A stretch of DNA of 64,000 bases from Allomyces macrogynus ATCC 38327 (Eukaryota > Blastocladiomycota > Blastocladiomycetes > Blastocladiales > Blastocladiaceae): contig GG745331.1 of NCBI GenBank assembly GCA_000151295.1, forward strand, positions 1,641,351-1,705,350, in the 5' to 3' direction. Made by a program: the position numbers and the translations under genes. Of this stretch, positions 1 to 11,473 are shown piece by piece. Each line of letters opens with the position of its first letter. The stretch's first letter is position 1. The notes beneath the pieces are model-generated. The model worked only from the letters and a program-made list of their open reading frames with translations, was not told where the DNA came from and ran no database searches.

Positions 1-1345
1 GGGCCATCAAATGCCGTGTTGCTGCGTCGGCTCGCACAGAGCCATGTAGGTGTGACTTCCAAGAACGAGTAGAGGACGTTTTCATGAATGGGCGTGGAAT
101 AGATACGCATTTCGCGTTGAGGGGGGATGTGTGCTGATGGGCGTGAAGAGTCGCTCAGGACCCAATGCGACCAGCACTGGCTTGACGATGTTTGTGCAAG
201 TTTGCCTGGACACTCTAAACGAGCGAGGTGGTGCACTTGTTCGTGCGTGCGCTGGATTGCCGCCTTGTCCTCGTCATATCCCACCAGCGACACGGTCCAT
301 CAGCGCATCGCATTGCGACACACGGTCTCCCCACGGCGACAGCGTCAAGTGTGTCAATTTATCGTTGCAGTATCGTCAAGAAGGCGCTCCTCTTTTCGAG
401 CACCGAACATGGTTTCAGCTACCGTGAGAGACTTGACATGGGTCAAACATTGCGCAATGCAGCAAGCCATGGTTGGGTCTGTCGCCAAGCTCAGGTGCCC
501 AGTTAAGTCTAGGTTACGGCACCGCGGCATGATGGGGATCGCGGGAATAGTGAACTCGACGTAATCGTTGTGAATATTGATCCGGAAACGAAGCGTGTTG
601 ACGTTGGGCAACTCTGGAATCGCGGCCAAGTACGACAAGTCATCATATCCCTAGCCAGTACGTCCACGACCGACAGTGGGATGCGACAAAAGGGACAAGA
701 TTGCCTTTTGCGGTGATCCCTCCAGGAAGAGGACGTGCGACAGGTTTGGCAAACGATCCAGCATCACTTCCATGGACGCACGATGCCAGCCCGCCAACTC
801 GTGGAACCGTGCTGCCCTGGCTGGGAACGGCGAAACTGGGTGCTTGCTGTGAACTTATAGCCTGCGAATCACGGATGCAGGCACCTTCATACAACTATCT
901 TCCCATAAATCACGGCCCAAGCGCCATATTTCTTGGTCTGAATCGCTCACGAGCTGCACACGGCAGAGCCCAAAGACAATTCGAGTATACCTGTCGCTTC
1001 GGTCTTCGCTTTCATCGTCGCTTTCGTCGTCGCTCTTTTCCTCACGTGCGCGGCAGTTGGTACAGAATCCCAGCTCAAGGTCGACTTGGTCGTCAAGAAC
1101 TCGGAGCATCAAAAACCGCTGGACAAGAGCACAACAAGACCAATGGGCAACTAAGCGGCAATTTTGGGCGAGACGGTTCAAGTTTGAGCAATGCGGAATT
1201 GATTGCTGCATCCCCACGAAGATGGAGTGCGTTGATTTGCGACATAATGGATGATGCGCTCAAGGATGAGCGTTGGGAGGGCATCGAGTGACAGCTTGGC
1301 ACGCTGGCGTTGCAGTTGATCATTTTGCGGCAAGTTGTGACTCAT
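1..1345 (-). pseudogene. F-box/LRR-like gene, frame-broken, runs off left edge
   Basis: The start ATG is at 1345. It opens a basic leader and an F-box-like helix (LDALPTLILERIIHYVA). The frame then stops near 1178. The likely continuation (CRLVAHWSCCALVQRF) is in another frame at about 1180-1060. Leucine-rich stretches such as MEVMLDRLPNLSHVLFLE (about 780-720) and IPELPNVNTLRFRI (about 620-580) follow in further frames. F-box proteins usually pair an N-terminal F-box, which binds Skp1, with C-terminal repeats that bind substrate. The first 45 residues closely match a second copy at about 13400 on the other strand. The repeated frame changes suggest a decayed gene, but an unrecognised intron could explain part of the pattern. 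The 3' end lies outside the window. Confidence 0.5.
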
Positions 1346-1526
1346 GATGGCGAAACCGGCCTGGGCGGGAGGAGACTCCATGCTGCAAAATGATGGCGAT
1401 GTGGAGTCCAATGGGTGATCATCAACTCGAGTCTTTTTACACGCGACCGAAACTCCCTTTGAAATATTACTCATCCACGAGCATGCGAAAAATCTCGTAG
1501 AAACTCCTGAATCCAAGTTCATATTA

Positions 1527-2309
1527 TCAGGCCGCTGTGATGGCGCGCGCCTGCTTGTCGCTCATGATGAACACAACAGTGATGGTCGCCAGCAGCTCTC
1601 CCTGCGCGTCCTTGCTGCGAATCTCCGCGACCACCTCGACGTGCGGGCCCGTAAACAAGGGCGTGCACTGCGAGACGGCGACAACGTTGCCGCGCGCCTT
1701 TTTCATAAACTTGCAGTTGATGTCCTGCACGATCGCGCGCTTGCTGCGCGGCATGACCGAGAAGAAGGCCATGCCCGCCGCCGTCTCGCCGAGCAGCGCG
1801 AGCTCGGCCGCGTGGATCGAGTGGAAGGGGTTGCGCAGCGACCAGTGTTCCTAGATTCATTTCCGCAAGTCAGCACTTGACAGGGCCGTGACGAAATGTA
1901 AATTGCGAATTGCGAGCCGTGACTGGGAACGTACCCGAACCGCGGCCGTGCAGTGGCCCTCACCGAATGCGACGATGCGCACGCGACCCGTCCGCGAAAA
2001 CGGATTCGCAAGGTGCACGAGCTTGGTGAACGTCCATGTGCGCAGGAAATGCGGCAACCGCGCAAGCTGGTGCCAGATGGCGAGCGGGTTCGGGTCGCGG
2101 AGAATGCGCATGAGCCACAGCGCGCCCACGGCAAGCGGGACCAGCGGCAAGACCAACAGCGCCGGGCGGGCGCGAACGGCTGACATGACCCCGCACATGA
2201 GGTTGTGAACGGCACGCGCGCCTGGGACAAGCATGAGGTGCCGGCCATGGTGGGCCGCGTGCGGGCAGCTGGCGGCAGCGGCGGGAACGATGGCGGTCGA
2301 GGTGGCCAT
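1527..2309 (-). CDS. DUF4442 hotdog-fold (thioesterase-like) protein
   Basis: Two exons: 2309-1935 and 1850-1527, joined in phase 0 across an 84-bp GTACGT...TAG intron (1934-1851). The protein is about 232 aa. An Ala-rich N-terminus is followed by a hydrophobic helix (about residues 50-70, LLVLPLVPLAVGALWLM). The second exon carries the hotdog signature NPFHSIHAAELALLGETAAG, followed by the alternating beta strands of a thioesterase-like domain. DUF4442 proteins resemble acyl-CoA thioesterases, but most have no proven substrate. The hydrophobic helix suggests membrane association. ATG 2309 was preferred to an in-frame ATG 18 nt upstream because the codon bias begins there. Family assignment is good; the biochemical role is inferred. 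Confidence 0.8.
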
Positions 2310-3629
2310 GATTTGATTGTTGTGCAAGTTGTTGTGACCGGGGAGAGATCAAATCCGTGTCGGCAATTTCGCTGAGCTCGATGTTGTTGGGTTGGCTGAC
2401 AGAGGAACGGCTTGAAGGTTGCCTGTTGACGCCCTGGTGAAGGTTGAGAGGGGATTTTTCCGATCCGACCCGCGTAACCCGAAGTACGAGAAGTGTAAAC
2501 ATGTTTCTCAAGTTGCGAACAGTTTCAACATCACAAACAGGCCGCGCCCAGCAAAAAAATGCGGGACAGAATTAACATGCTGGCGACTTATTTTCGTGCA
2601 ACGCGAGCACAAGGGAAATGTGGTTGAGCGAGGCCCATTTGGTGTTGGTTTGTTAGTTTGCCAAATGGACATGTCGATCAAATCGCGTCGCGTTTTGACT
2701 TTTTCGCGTAGATTATGGATTCTTTGCATGGAGGTTGCACTTTCCACCCGTTTGTGGCGGTCGCAGCGCAAGAGGTCGCCGTCGATCGGGACGGGATGGG
2801 ATGCAGTGTGAGGTCAGCTCAGTCATCGGCCGACCTGCTGCTTTTGTGCAGCCTGCTATTGTGCAGCTCTGATCGGCGCTGATCATTTGAACTGAAGGTT
2901 GGCGTGCTTTTCTGAACATGATGGGCATCGTCAGAGTTGCGGTATGAGTAACGTATTAGCACTGCATTGCATGCCGCGTGTCGCCAGTTGTCACGTTTCG
3001 TGCAAAGTCACCAGATACCAGAAATAACATGAATAGCTGGAGTCGCTGGCGCACCGAACAACAAAATGAAGTGAGGGAAATATTTGACTGTTGTGCCAGC
3101 CCGCGGTCGACGGTTTGCAATTCCAGTTCGCTTTGGCGGCGCCATGTTACCATTGAGGGTCACTTCAATTCGAGAGATTCAAACAGTGAGCGATGAATCG
3201 GCCCGCGAACGAGACACTGCGAGGTGAGTGTTGGAGTCAGAAATCATGCGCCAGCGATGTTATTTCTGGAATCTGGTGACTTTGCACGAAATGTAACAAC
3301 TGGCGACACGCGGCATGCAATGCAGTGCTAATACGTTACTCATACCGCAACTCTGACGATGCCCATCATGTTCAGAAAAGCACGCCAACCTTCAGTTCAA
3401 ATGATCAGCGCCGATCAGAGCTGCACAATAGCAGGCTGCACAAAAGCAGCAGGTCGGCCGATGACTGAGCTAACCTCACACTGCATCCCATCCCCGTCCC
3501 GATGCTGCGAGCGTCGCAAACGCGATTTGATCGACATGTCGAATTCATCCAACCAACAAACCAACAACCAAAAATAAACAAACCACACCGAAACCTCTCA
3601 TTCCACACGATCCCCGCTCAACCAATGAT
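2310..3629. other. Intergenic region dominated by an inverted repeat
   Basis: No gene is recognised between the DUF4442 start and the 3' end of the ABC transporter. The central part is the inverted repeat listed separately. Fragments of weaker mirror similarity continue outward on both sides, for example the shared ACATGTCGATCAAATCGCG near 2670 and, inverted, near 3520-3540. Confidence 0.7.
2785..3504. repeat. 246-bp near-perfect inverted repeat with 226-bp loop
   Basis: The left arm (2785-3030) and right arm (3257-3504) are reverse complements with only a handful of mismatches and one single-base indel. Both arms encode the same chance peptide beginning MPIMFRKARQP, which shows the match directly. 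The spacer (3031-3256) is unique. Weak mirror similarity continues beyond the outer ends but is interrupted by about 85 bp present only on the left side. No transposase or target-site duplication was recognised. It could be an inverted duplication, a non-autonomous element or a source of hairpin RNA. Confidence 0.85.
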
Positions 3630-6600
3630 CTAGTTCTCTGCTGCTGGTGCCTCGGCCACAGCCTCGTCGGCCGCGGGCGTCGCCTCGAGGTCGCCGAGCT
3701 TGGCGGCCTTGGAACTCTTGCCGTGCGAGAAGGCAAACGCCGAGCTATCGTCCTCGTTGTGCAGCCGCTTGAATTCGTACCCGCCCTCGCCGTCAAACTT
3801 GAGCACGTACTGGTGGTACTTGGTCAAGGTCGTGCGGTGCGAGACGGTGAAGAGCGTGATGTTTTCCTTGCGCGCGTGCTGGTACATGATGCCCTCGACG
3901 TCCACAGACACTGCGGACGTGCACTCGTCCAGCCTAAGGTAATTTTCGGGGGTCCCAAAGTGTTGGTGATGCGTTCCAGGCGAAGGAGAGGCCGCGGGAG
4001 GTCAAAGAAGCCAAAGATCTGGTCGCGTGGCAACGTACACCTTGCAGCGATTTTAGGGTGATTTTAGGGGGTCCCAAAGTGTTAGAAATGCGTTCCAAGC
4101 AAAGGAGAAACCGCGGGATGTCAATGAAGCCGAAGATCGGGTCGCGCGGCAACGTACAGCAAATCTGTGAATGGGAAGAAAAGAAGCAACCCTTGTGAGA
4201 AGAATGACACGATAAATGTCAGGGGGTGTGGATAAAATGGACGTACTGGGGCTTGTGGTAGAAGAGACGTGACATGGCCACCTACACCCGGACGAAGAAA
4301 TGATCGTCAATAGCCGCCCTCGATGAATCAATAACCTAGTAAAACGCACGCGTTGCTTCTCGCCACCCGACAACGCCGACGCCCAGTCTTGAACCGCGTC
4401 GAACCCGCCCTCGCGCTCGACCAAGTACGCGAGCCGCACGACGTCGAGCAGCTCCATGATCTTGTCGTCCGTGTACCCGCGGGCAAGCGCCTGCTCGCGC
4501 GTGTGCGGGTAAATGACCTGGTCGCGCAGCGTGCCGAGCGCCAGGTAGGGCTTTTGCGGCACGTAGAAGAGCGACTCGGGCGCGGGCTTAGCGACGTGCC
4601 CGCCAAACAGCGGCCACAGGTTGCCGAGAATACGGAAGAGCGACGACTTGCCGCACCTGTTTCGTGAAAAAGGAGTGGGTGAGTCGGCATAGCGGTGATG
4701 GATGTTGTGTGCCGCAAAGACATTGTACCCGTTCGGCCCAGTGATCATGCAGTTCATCCCCTGGTCAATCTTGAAGCTCAGCTCCTTGACGAGCACATCA
4801 CCGTTGGGCGTGACAATCGGAACGTTCTTGAACTCAATGATCCCATCACGCGTCTCGACCTGACCCTTCAAGTCATCCGCCGAGACCTTACCCGTCTGCG
4901 CGCGCTCGGCCTCGTTACCCGTCACCATTGTCGACTCGTACTTGCCCGAATGAATGTCATCGAGGACGTCAAATAGTTCCGAGACACGCGACGTGTACCC
5001 GGCAAACCGCGTCAAGTCGCGGCCCGCCAAGATGATCCGGCCGACAGCCTGCGACAGGTTGACCAGGTACGACGAGTTGCGCGAGTAGTCTTCCATGATC
5101 TGCGTCGGGTCGGCACCCGCTCCGCCCATGTAGGAAGTTGCGCGCGAAGAGTCAAAGACGGGCCGCGCGAGCAGGTAGTAGGCGAGCATCGTCGCGAGGT
5201 ACTTGACGAAGACCGAGTCGATGACGCCGTTGGTGAACCTAGGGCGAGGGAACCAGGATGAGTATCGTTCAATTTGGGTCGATCTCAAACAATAGAACAC
5301 GAACCGCAGGCGAATGACCGTGTTGACGTGGTTGACGATCTTGTCGAACGTGGCATTGACCAGCGTCTTTTCGCGGTCACCGCCGCGGTAGAACGCAATC
5401 TCCTCGGCGTGTGCGAGAACGCGCGAGTGCGTGAACCGGAAGTCGCCCTGTACAAGCCAAAGTCAGCAACAGCACGCATCAGCCGGATCCGCTCATCAAG
5501 CGCAATCGAGCGCACCTCGAGCTTCTGCTCCATGGCCGTGTACTTGCCAAACGGCGGCGACAGTGACCGCAGCACGACACCCGAAAAAATGAAGTAGGAC
5601 ACCATGAACGCTGGCGCGTCCTTGCCAATCGCCTGCCCCAACTTGTACCCAAACAAGAAGATATCGACAATCGGCTTGGCGATATCCGAGTAGAGCGTCG
5701 ACAGCGAGTCGGCCCACTTGTCGATATCCTGCACGAGCAGCTGGTCCGGGTTCGGGCACCGCGTGTCAAGGTTCGACGCCTTGTAGAAGGTGATGCCGCC
5801 GAGGTACCGGTCATGCGCGTACCGCGTCAAGCGCGTGCGGAATGACAGGGCGAGCAGGGAGATGATGAGCTTGAGCGAGTTGTTGACGATCGAGAGCGGC
5901 CACATCATCAGACCAAATCTAGCGATGTGGGATGGCGGGTGAGCGGCGAGGTCATGGAGTGGGCAAACGCGGTGGTGAAGGCGTACTCGACGACGGCCTT
6001 GGCGATAAACGTCTAATGGTGTCGAAGTAAAGGCGGATCAGTGAGGATCAGAGGGTGGATAGGTTCGCTCGCGCGTCGCTCCAGCTCGACCGTACCTTGT
6101 AATCGCGCGAGACAATCGACTTGACGACGGAACCTGCATAATTTCAGTAGGAAGATGGCGACCCACGCGTCAATCCAAGCCGGAAATCGAGATTCGACGA
6201 CCCGAACGGCCACGCGTATCGCCAGGAACGAATTCAACGCACCATTGAACTGACTGAACCAGACTAAATAAATGAAATCCCGGCGCGATCACACACCGAA
6301 TTAACACATCTGTACTCCGTTCGCGTCGGTCCCTGTCGGCTAATCGAATCCGTACCATCCAACGACGTGCGCGCAATCAACACGGCCGTCAACGCGGCAA
6401 TCAACCCGGCCTCCTTGGAAAAGACGCCCGGCACACAGACGGGCAGGAGCCGCTTCATTTGCGCGATAAAATGCTTGTTCACACCGACGCGCGCCGACTT
6501 TTGCTTGCCGCCGCTCGCCGAGGTCTTGCTGTCGCGCTCGCTCAGCTGGCGCACTTTCTTGCGCATGTACGTGACGTAGAGCGTCAGTGCCAGCGCCGCG

Positions 6601-6647
6601 ACGCCGAGCACCTTGTTTGGGCGCATCGTGGACAGGCTGTTGGCCAT
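3630..6647 (-). CDS. Peroxisomal ABC half-transporter, ABCD family
   Basis: A multi-exon gene. The N-terminal exon (start 6647, [12 protein letters not shown]) has a TM-like stretch. It is followed by the ABCD-specific loop region with [17 protein letters not shown] and then further TM segments. The nucleotide-binding domain has Walker A ITGPNGCGKSS (split by an intron near 4715-4655), the signature LSGGEKQR, and Walker B plus extender ending in [14 protein letters not shown] at about 3935-3895. The switch His lies in LFTVSHR. ABCD proteins dimerise in the peroxisomal membrane and import very-long-chain fatty acids or their CoA esters. The 3' region is odd: three consecutive introns (4246-4165, 4157-4041, 4038-3934) leave exons of 7 and 2 nt, and the last two introns are tandem duplicates. 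With both tiny exons the protein reads [15 protein letters not shown], as the family requires. Confidence 0.9.
3934..4157 (-). repeat. Tandemly duplicated intron units in the ABCD gene
   Basis: Unit 1 (4157-4041, 117 nt) and unit 2 (4038-3934, 105 nt) are clearly related along their length. Each begins GTACGTTGCC and ends in AG. They are separated by only the dinucleotide GT. They share blocks such as ACACTTTGGGACCCCC. They sit between the exon coding KPQ and the exon coding LDECTSAV. Confidence 0.8.
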
Positions 6648-7505
6648 GATGGTGATGGGTTCACAGCGAAAACGAGTCGAGTTGGTCGCGTCGGTGTTGC
6701 TGCTGGGTGCCGGTGGTCAAGCAGCTGCAGGGCCCTCGGCAATATTTATCGTGGAGAACACGGGTCCAAATCGGCGGCGGGTGGTGGGTTGCAACTTGGC
6801 CGGAGTTAGTGCTTGTGGTGGAGGAGAAAAGCAGGAACGGGTTGGATGATGGGATGGGGGCCGAACTCGGCCGAGCGCGCCGAGAAAAGGTCGAGCACCA
6901 GCCGGGCGGCGCTTTTTGGCCCGTGTTGGAAATCTCGGATGGCCCTGATGTCATGGTCCCGAAAAATCAAGGCAAATGAAGTTTTTCTGACTAGAAAATA
7001 GCGTAATCGACATTACACTGCGCGGGTTACTGCACTCGACGAGTGCACGCTGTGCGCGCTTGGACAAAAACCAACACAACCTCGCTGCAACCACCACGAT
7101 CAGTTGAGTGTGGGGCCTCCATGGCACTGTGGCGACGGCAACGAGCCCGGAATGGAGGCGCCGCAAACTGATCAGGAATTGAAAGACGACTGAGCACCCA
7201 ATGCAAATCTACGCGTTGAACAACATGGACAAAAAGGGACCGACCGACCGACCGACCAACATCCATCGCGCACGGCCGCAACCCCCAGTCGCAGTGTGGG
7301 GGAAATGAAGCCAAGGTGGGGAAATAAAGATAACACTGCAAAGGGAACCCAAAACCCCGCCCAAGAAAAGACAAACGCAAACAACACGACAAGACAAGCC
7401 AAAGAAGCGCAGCAGAATCCCAAAACGGATGGTTTGATCGCGACCGCCAACCATCAATCACGCCCAACAACAAAACCACGGAACCAGCGCCGTCGCGCCG
7501 CCGGC
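6648..7505. other. Intergenic region upstream of the ABCD gene
   Basis: No gene is recognised. It lies between the start of the ABCD gene and the stop of the DNAJC7-like gene, both on the minus strand. An AT-rich CGATAAATATT about 100 bp upstream of the ABCD ATG could be a core promoter element. The rest shows no repeat or convincing coding signal. Confidence 0.5.
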
Positions 7506-9561
7506 TTAGTAGTCGTAATCGTGGTAGGCCGATTGGCCCTGGAACCCGCCGAACCCGGGGTGGCCGTACGTGTGGCTGTGCTGGTGGTGATGGCCGTGTC
7601 CGCCGCGCTGCCCGCCGTATCCGCGGTGCTGCTGCTGGTGGTGGAACCGGGGCCCGCCGCCCATCCCGCCGCCCATCCCACCGCCCATTCCACCCATGCC
7701 GGGCATTCCACCCATCCCTCCCATGCCGCCGCCGCCACCGCCAAAGAACATGTTGAACAGGTGCGAGTGGTCCATGTCGTCCATGCCGCCGAAGCCGCCG
7801 CCGAAACCGCCGCCGCCAAACGAGGCGCCCTCGTCGTCGGCACCCATGTCGTGCCGGCGGCGCTTTTGCGGGTCCATGAGCACCTCGTATGCCCTAGTTG
7901 GGGAAAGAGTCAAGCGTCAGCAATTTTGTCCACCAGTCAGGCGACCGCTGATCGCAGACACAAAACAACGGACTCGGTGCACTCCTTGAACTTGGCCTCG
8001 AGGTCCGGGCACCCGGCCGTCTTATCCGGATGATACTGGATCGCGAGCTTGCGGTAGGCCTTCTTGATCTCGTGTTCCGACGCGTCGCGCTCGACGCCCA
8101 ACACCTTATAATAATCCTTGCGCGACGCGATCCGCGCCTGCCGCTCGGCATTCGCCATGGCGGCGCGAACATCGTTCGTCGGCTTGAGGTTATACGCGGC
8201 CTTGTAATCGCGCAACGCCTGGTCCCACTTATCCGTCTTCCCAAAGCAATCGGCACGACGCAGCAACACCTTGTAGAAATCCGGATCAATCTCGAGCGCC
8301 GCGGAGCAATCGGCAATCGCGTCCGTGTACTTGCCGAACTTGGACCGCGCAGTCGCGCGGTTCGAATAGAGCTTGGCATTCAGCGCCTTGTTGCTCGGAT
8401 CCATACCGAGCGCCTCCGTGTACAGCTCCACGGCCTCGGCGTACCGGCCCGCCGTGAACGCCGCGTTGCCCTTTTCTTTCGCGTCGTCAATCGCACGCAC
8501 GAATTTCATGAGCACGCGCGCGCGCGTCATGTCCGGGTCGAGCGCGAGCGCCTGCTTGCAGTGCGCAATCGCCTTGGCCGACTCGCCCTGCAAGTAGAGC
8601 ACGCGCGCGCGCAGGACCAGAGCGTCCGGGTTGGTACTGTCGGCACGGAGCGCCGCACTTGCGACGAGCGCCGCATCCTCGAGGTTGCCCGTCCGTGCGA
8701 GTGCTTCACCGTGCAGCAGTCGCCACCGCAACGCCAAGTCCGAGTCTTCGGCGTTGGCGTACTTGGTGACGAGCGCAAACGCCGAGGTCAGGTGCTGCAG
8801 CGCGGACTTGGCGCGGTCGCCCAACGGGTCATTGTCGCGGTGCGTCAATTCGTCGGTCGCCTGCGAAATCAGGTCGGCGACACGGTGCGCCGTCACGAGA
8901 TCGGTCTGCGTGGCTGCCGACGGGGACGTGGCCATGGCGCGGTCGAGCATGTCAATCGCCTCTGGAAGTGTGCGGACACGGTTCAAGGTCAGAAACAGGC
9001 GCTGCGGAAACTTGGCAAGAACGGAACGGCATGGACCGCTCAGACGCGCCAAAGTCCATCCAAAAACACACCTCGTGTTGACCCGAGCACCAAATAGCAC
9101 TTTGCTGCACGCACCATGGCCTTGACAAAGCTTGGGTCGTGGTCGAGCGCGCTCGTGCAGTCGGCAACGGCCTGGCGAAAATTCTTTTGCATCATGTACG
9201 CGGCGGCGCGGTTGCCGTAGACGGCAGCGGCTGTACTGTCGACGTCGAGCGACTGCGAGTAGAGGTCAATGGCGCGCGAGTACTGGCCGCGCTTGTACGC
9301 GAGGTTGGCCTCCTGCTTGAGCGTCTCGGCACGGGCCCTACGGGGGGCGGACAGCAACAAAATGGCGGTCAGGGTCCTGCGTTTGTTGATGTAGTGCTGG
9401 AAACCGGTTGGTCAGCTGGCTCGCTGGCAGGGCGGGCCATTCGCGGCGAGAGTGCAGCAAGCGCCGACGAGCAGCGAGCACGAGCAGCGAGCACGAGCAA
9501 CTGGAGGAGATGCATACTTGTTGTCGACACCGTCGACGTCCATTGCGTCGGAGGACATCAT
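7506..9561 (-). CDS. DNAJC7/TPR2-like co-chaperone (TPR repeats plus J domain)
   Basis: Exon 1 (from ATG 9561) codes only a short acidic leader, [15 protein letters not shown]. After an intron come TPR repeats ([20 protein letters not shown] onward), a long helical middle, a second TPR block ([19 protein letters not shown], then [16 protein letters not shown]), and a J domain with the HPD motif in [11 protein letters not shown]. This order matches DNAJC7/Tpr2. These proteins bind Hsp70 and Hsp90 through the TPRs and stimulate Hsp70 ATPase through HPD. The C-terminal exon (7506 to about 7890) replaces the usual tail with a Gly/Met/Phe-rich stretch followed by a His-rich tail ending AYHDYDY. 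Such a tail resembles the G/F regions of class B J proteins. Cytosolic location is inferred. Confidence 0.92.
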
Positions 9562-10233
9562 GATTGCGGCAGGAACAGGTGGAGAAGTTGGTGCAGCTCG
9601 AGGTGGGCAAGATAGCGGTTCGCGAGCGCAACAGCTCGGGCGGCGTGCAGCTTTGAAGACAGGGACTGGCGTGGCAGGAGCGGAGCGACCGGTCGACGAG
9701 CAATGGCGTGGATGGGCTCGCCGTGGACACGGCAACAAGGAAGGCGGAGGAGGAAGAGCCGACAACGTCGTTGGCGGCGCTGACCTGCTGTCGGCGCGGT
9801 GGTGAGGTGCAGGACGCTAGCAGCGGCAGCGAGCACACTGAGCAAGACTCGCACGCCTGCGAAGGCCTCAAGAAGCGCATGGAACAAATACCTGAGTGAG
9901 AGCACGCGCCGATGCGTCAGTCCAAACTGGGACCCTCTTTTGTCCCGCACAAGTCTCGCATCAGGGTTCTCTGCCGCGTCAGGTTAGGTTTCCGTTCTTG
10001 TGCTCACCTCCTTGGGGTCCTGGGCAATGTCGCACGGCTCCTTGAATCTCAAAATGCTCATCGCGCTCGCGCGGTCGACTACGGCACGCCTTTGGCCAAG
10101 AAGAAAAACAGACTATACATGTAGCATGCTCTCGCCGCCATCGCTGACGCGAACCCCAATCGGACCCGCGACCAGGCCGACATGCTGCCCACCTGCCGCA
10201 CGCGTCGCGGCCACCACCTCTCACGACCATCAT
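9562..10233. other. Intergenic region between DNAJC7-like and PSMA5 genes
   Basis: No gene is recognised. It spans the promoter side of the DNAJC7-like gene and the 3' flank of the proteasome gene. No periodic GAA array like those upstream of the Gly/Met-rich genes was found here. Confidence 0.5.
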
Positions 10234-11035
10234 TCACAACCGTTCCATGATGGCCTTGACCTGGTCCTCGGTGTAAATATGGAACCCCTTGGCCGTGGTC
10301 ACGGCAGCGACCTCGACGTTGACGGCATTCAGCTTCTCCTCCATGACCTGCTTGAGAATCTTGAGCGCGAGCGTCTCAGCCTCGACGAGCGAGAGCGACT
10401 TGTGGTACTCGGCCTGCAGCTCCGTCTGGGCGCCCTCGGACCCGGCGCCGATCGCCTTGGCGTCCCACTGTACAAACGTGCCAGACGGGTCGGCGTGGTA
10501 CCTAAGTTTGGGGTCACAAATTCGCGTGAGCGAGGGCAATTTTCCAGAAACAACATGCCCAGAGTAGATCGTACAGTTGCGGCCCCTTCTCGTCCACCCC
10601 AGCGATCAGCAGCGCAACACCAAACGGACGCGACATGATGGCCTCCTGGCCATGCGCGCCCTCGCCGAACCGCAGTGCCAAGTCGCAGACGGCCTGCGTG
10701 ACCGACTCGACCTTAATCGCTTCGTTGAACGTGAACTGGTGCGACTGCGCCTCGACGCGTGCGTGCTCAATGATGGTACGCGCGTCGGGCGTCAACCCCG
10801 AGACGGCGCATCCGAGATGACGGTCAATCTCGTAAATCTTTTCAATCGACGACGGCTCGAGCAAGCTGCTGGTGATGCGCTTCTCGACGGCGAGCACGAC
10901 ACCCTCGGGGCACTGGATGCCAATCGTCGTGGATCCCAGCTTGACGGCCTCGATCGCGTACTCGACTTGGAAGAGTCGGCCCTCGGGCGAAAAAGTGTTG
11001 ACGCCGCGGTCGTATTCGCTGCGCGTGAGGAACAT
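10234..11035 (-). CDS. PUP2: 20S proteasome subunit alpha5
   Basis: Start at 11035. The N-terminus [20 protein letters not shown], followed by [15 protein letters not shown], is diagnostic for alpha5 (PSMA5 in animals, Pup2 in yeast). The signature [20 protein letters not shown] is the alpha-subunit motif that gates the 20S core. Exon 1 ends at GPQLY. A short intron (about 10560-10505) precedes [20 protein letters not shown], and the protein ends [14 protein letters not shown]. Length is about 240 aa, as expected for the family. Alpha subunits are non-catalytic and form the outer rings where the 19S regulator docks. Both exons join in frame and nothing looks damaged. Confidence 0.96.
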
Positions 11036-11473
11036 GGTTGCTGAATCGGTTCAAGGCGCTCCTGCTGCTGCTGCTGGATGTGCGCCGGCGTGACGTTACG
11101 GCGCAAGCTCGGTCGGCTTGATGATGGTCGCGACATGCCCAGTTGATCGCGGTGGTGAGCCGTCACGGCGCGAGGACGTGTGCGGGAAGCGCTGCCTGCC
11201 AGAGCTCGCGCGCTTGACGCGTATTGCACGTGTCTGCGGTAGAGAAAAGGGCAGGGACTTGCCAAGGCCGCCGCCAGGCAGCCAGGCAGCCCACGGTGCG
11301 CCTTGGCGAAACGCACACGGTTGACGTGGTCTCGCTGCCGGCCTGTCCCGCGGCTGTCCCGCACCACTGTCGGCCTCCTCTTCTTGGTCGCACGCCGACG
11401 CGCCCTTTCGTTCTCTCCATCGACCACTCTTCACCCTCGTCCATCGAATCCAACCCCAATTCCACGCCCGGCC
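11036..11473. other. Divergent promoter region, PUP2 / arrestin
   Basis: The 438 bp separate two genes transcribed away from each other. It contains CTG/CAG-rich and C-rich stretches typical of 5' leaders here, but no clear TATA box. Confidence 0.5.
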
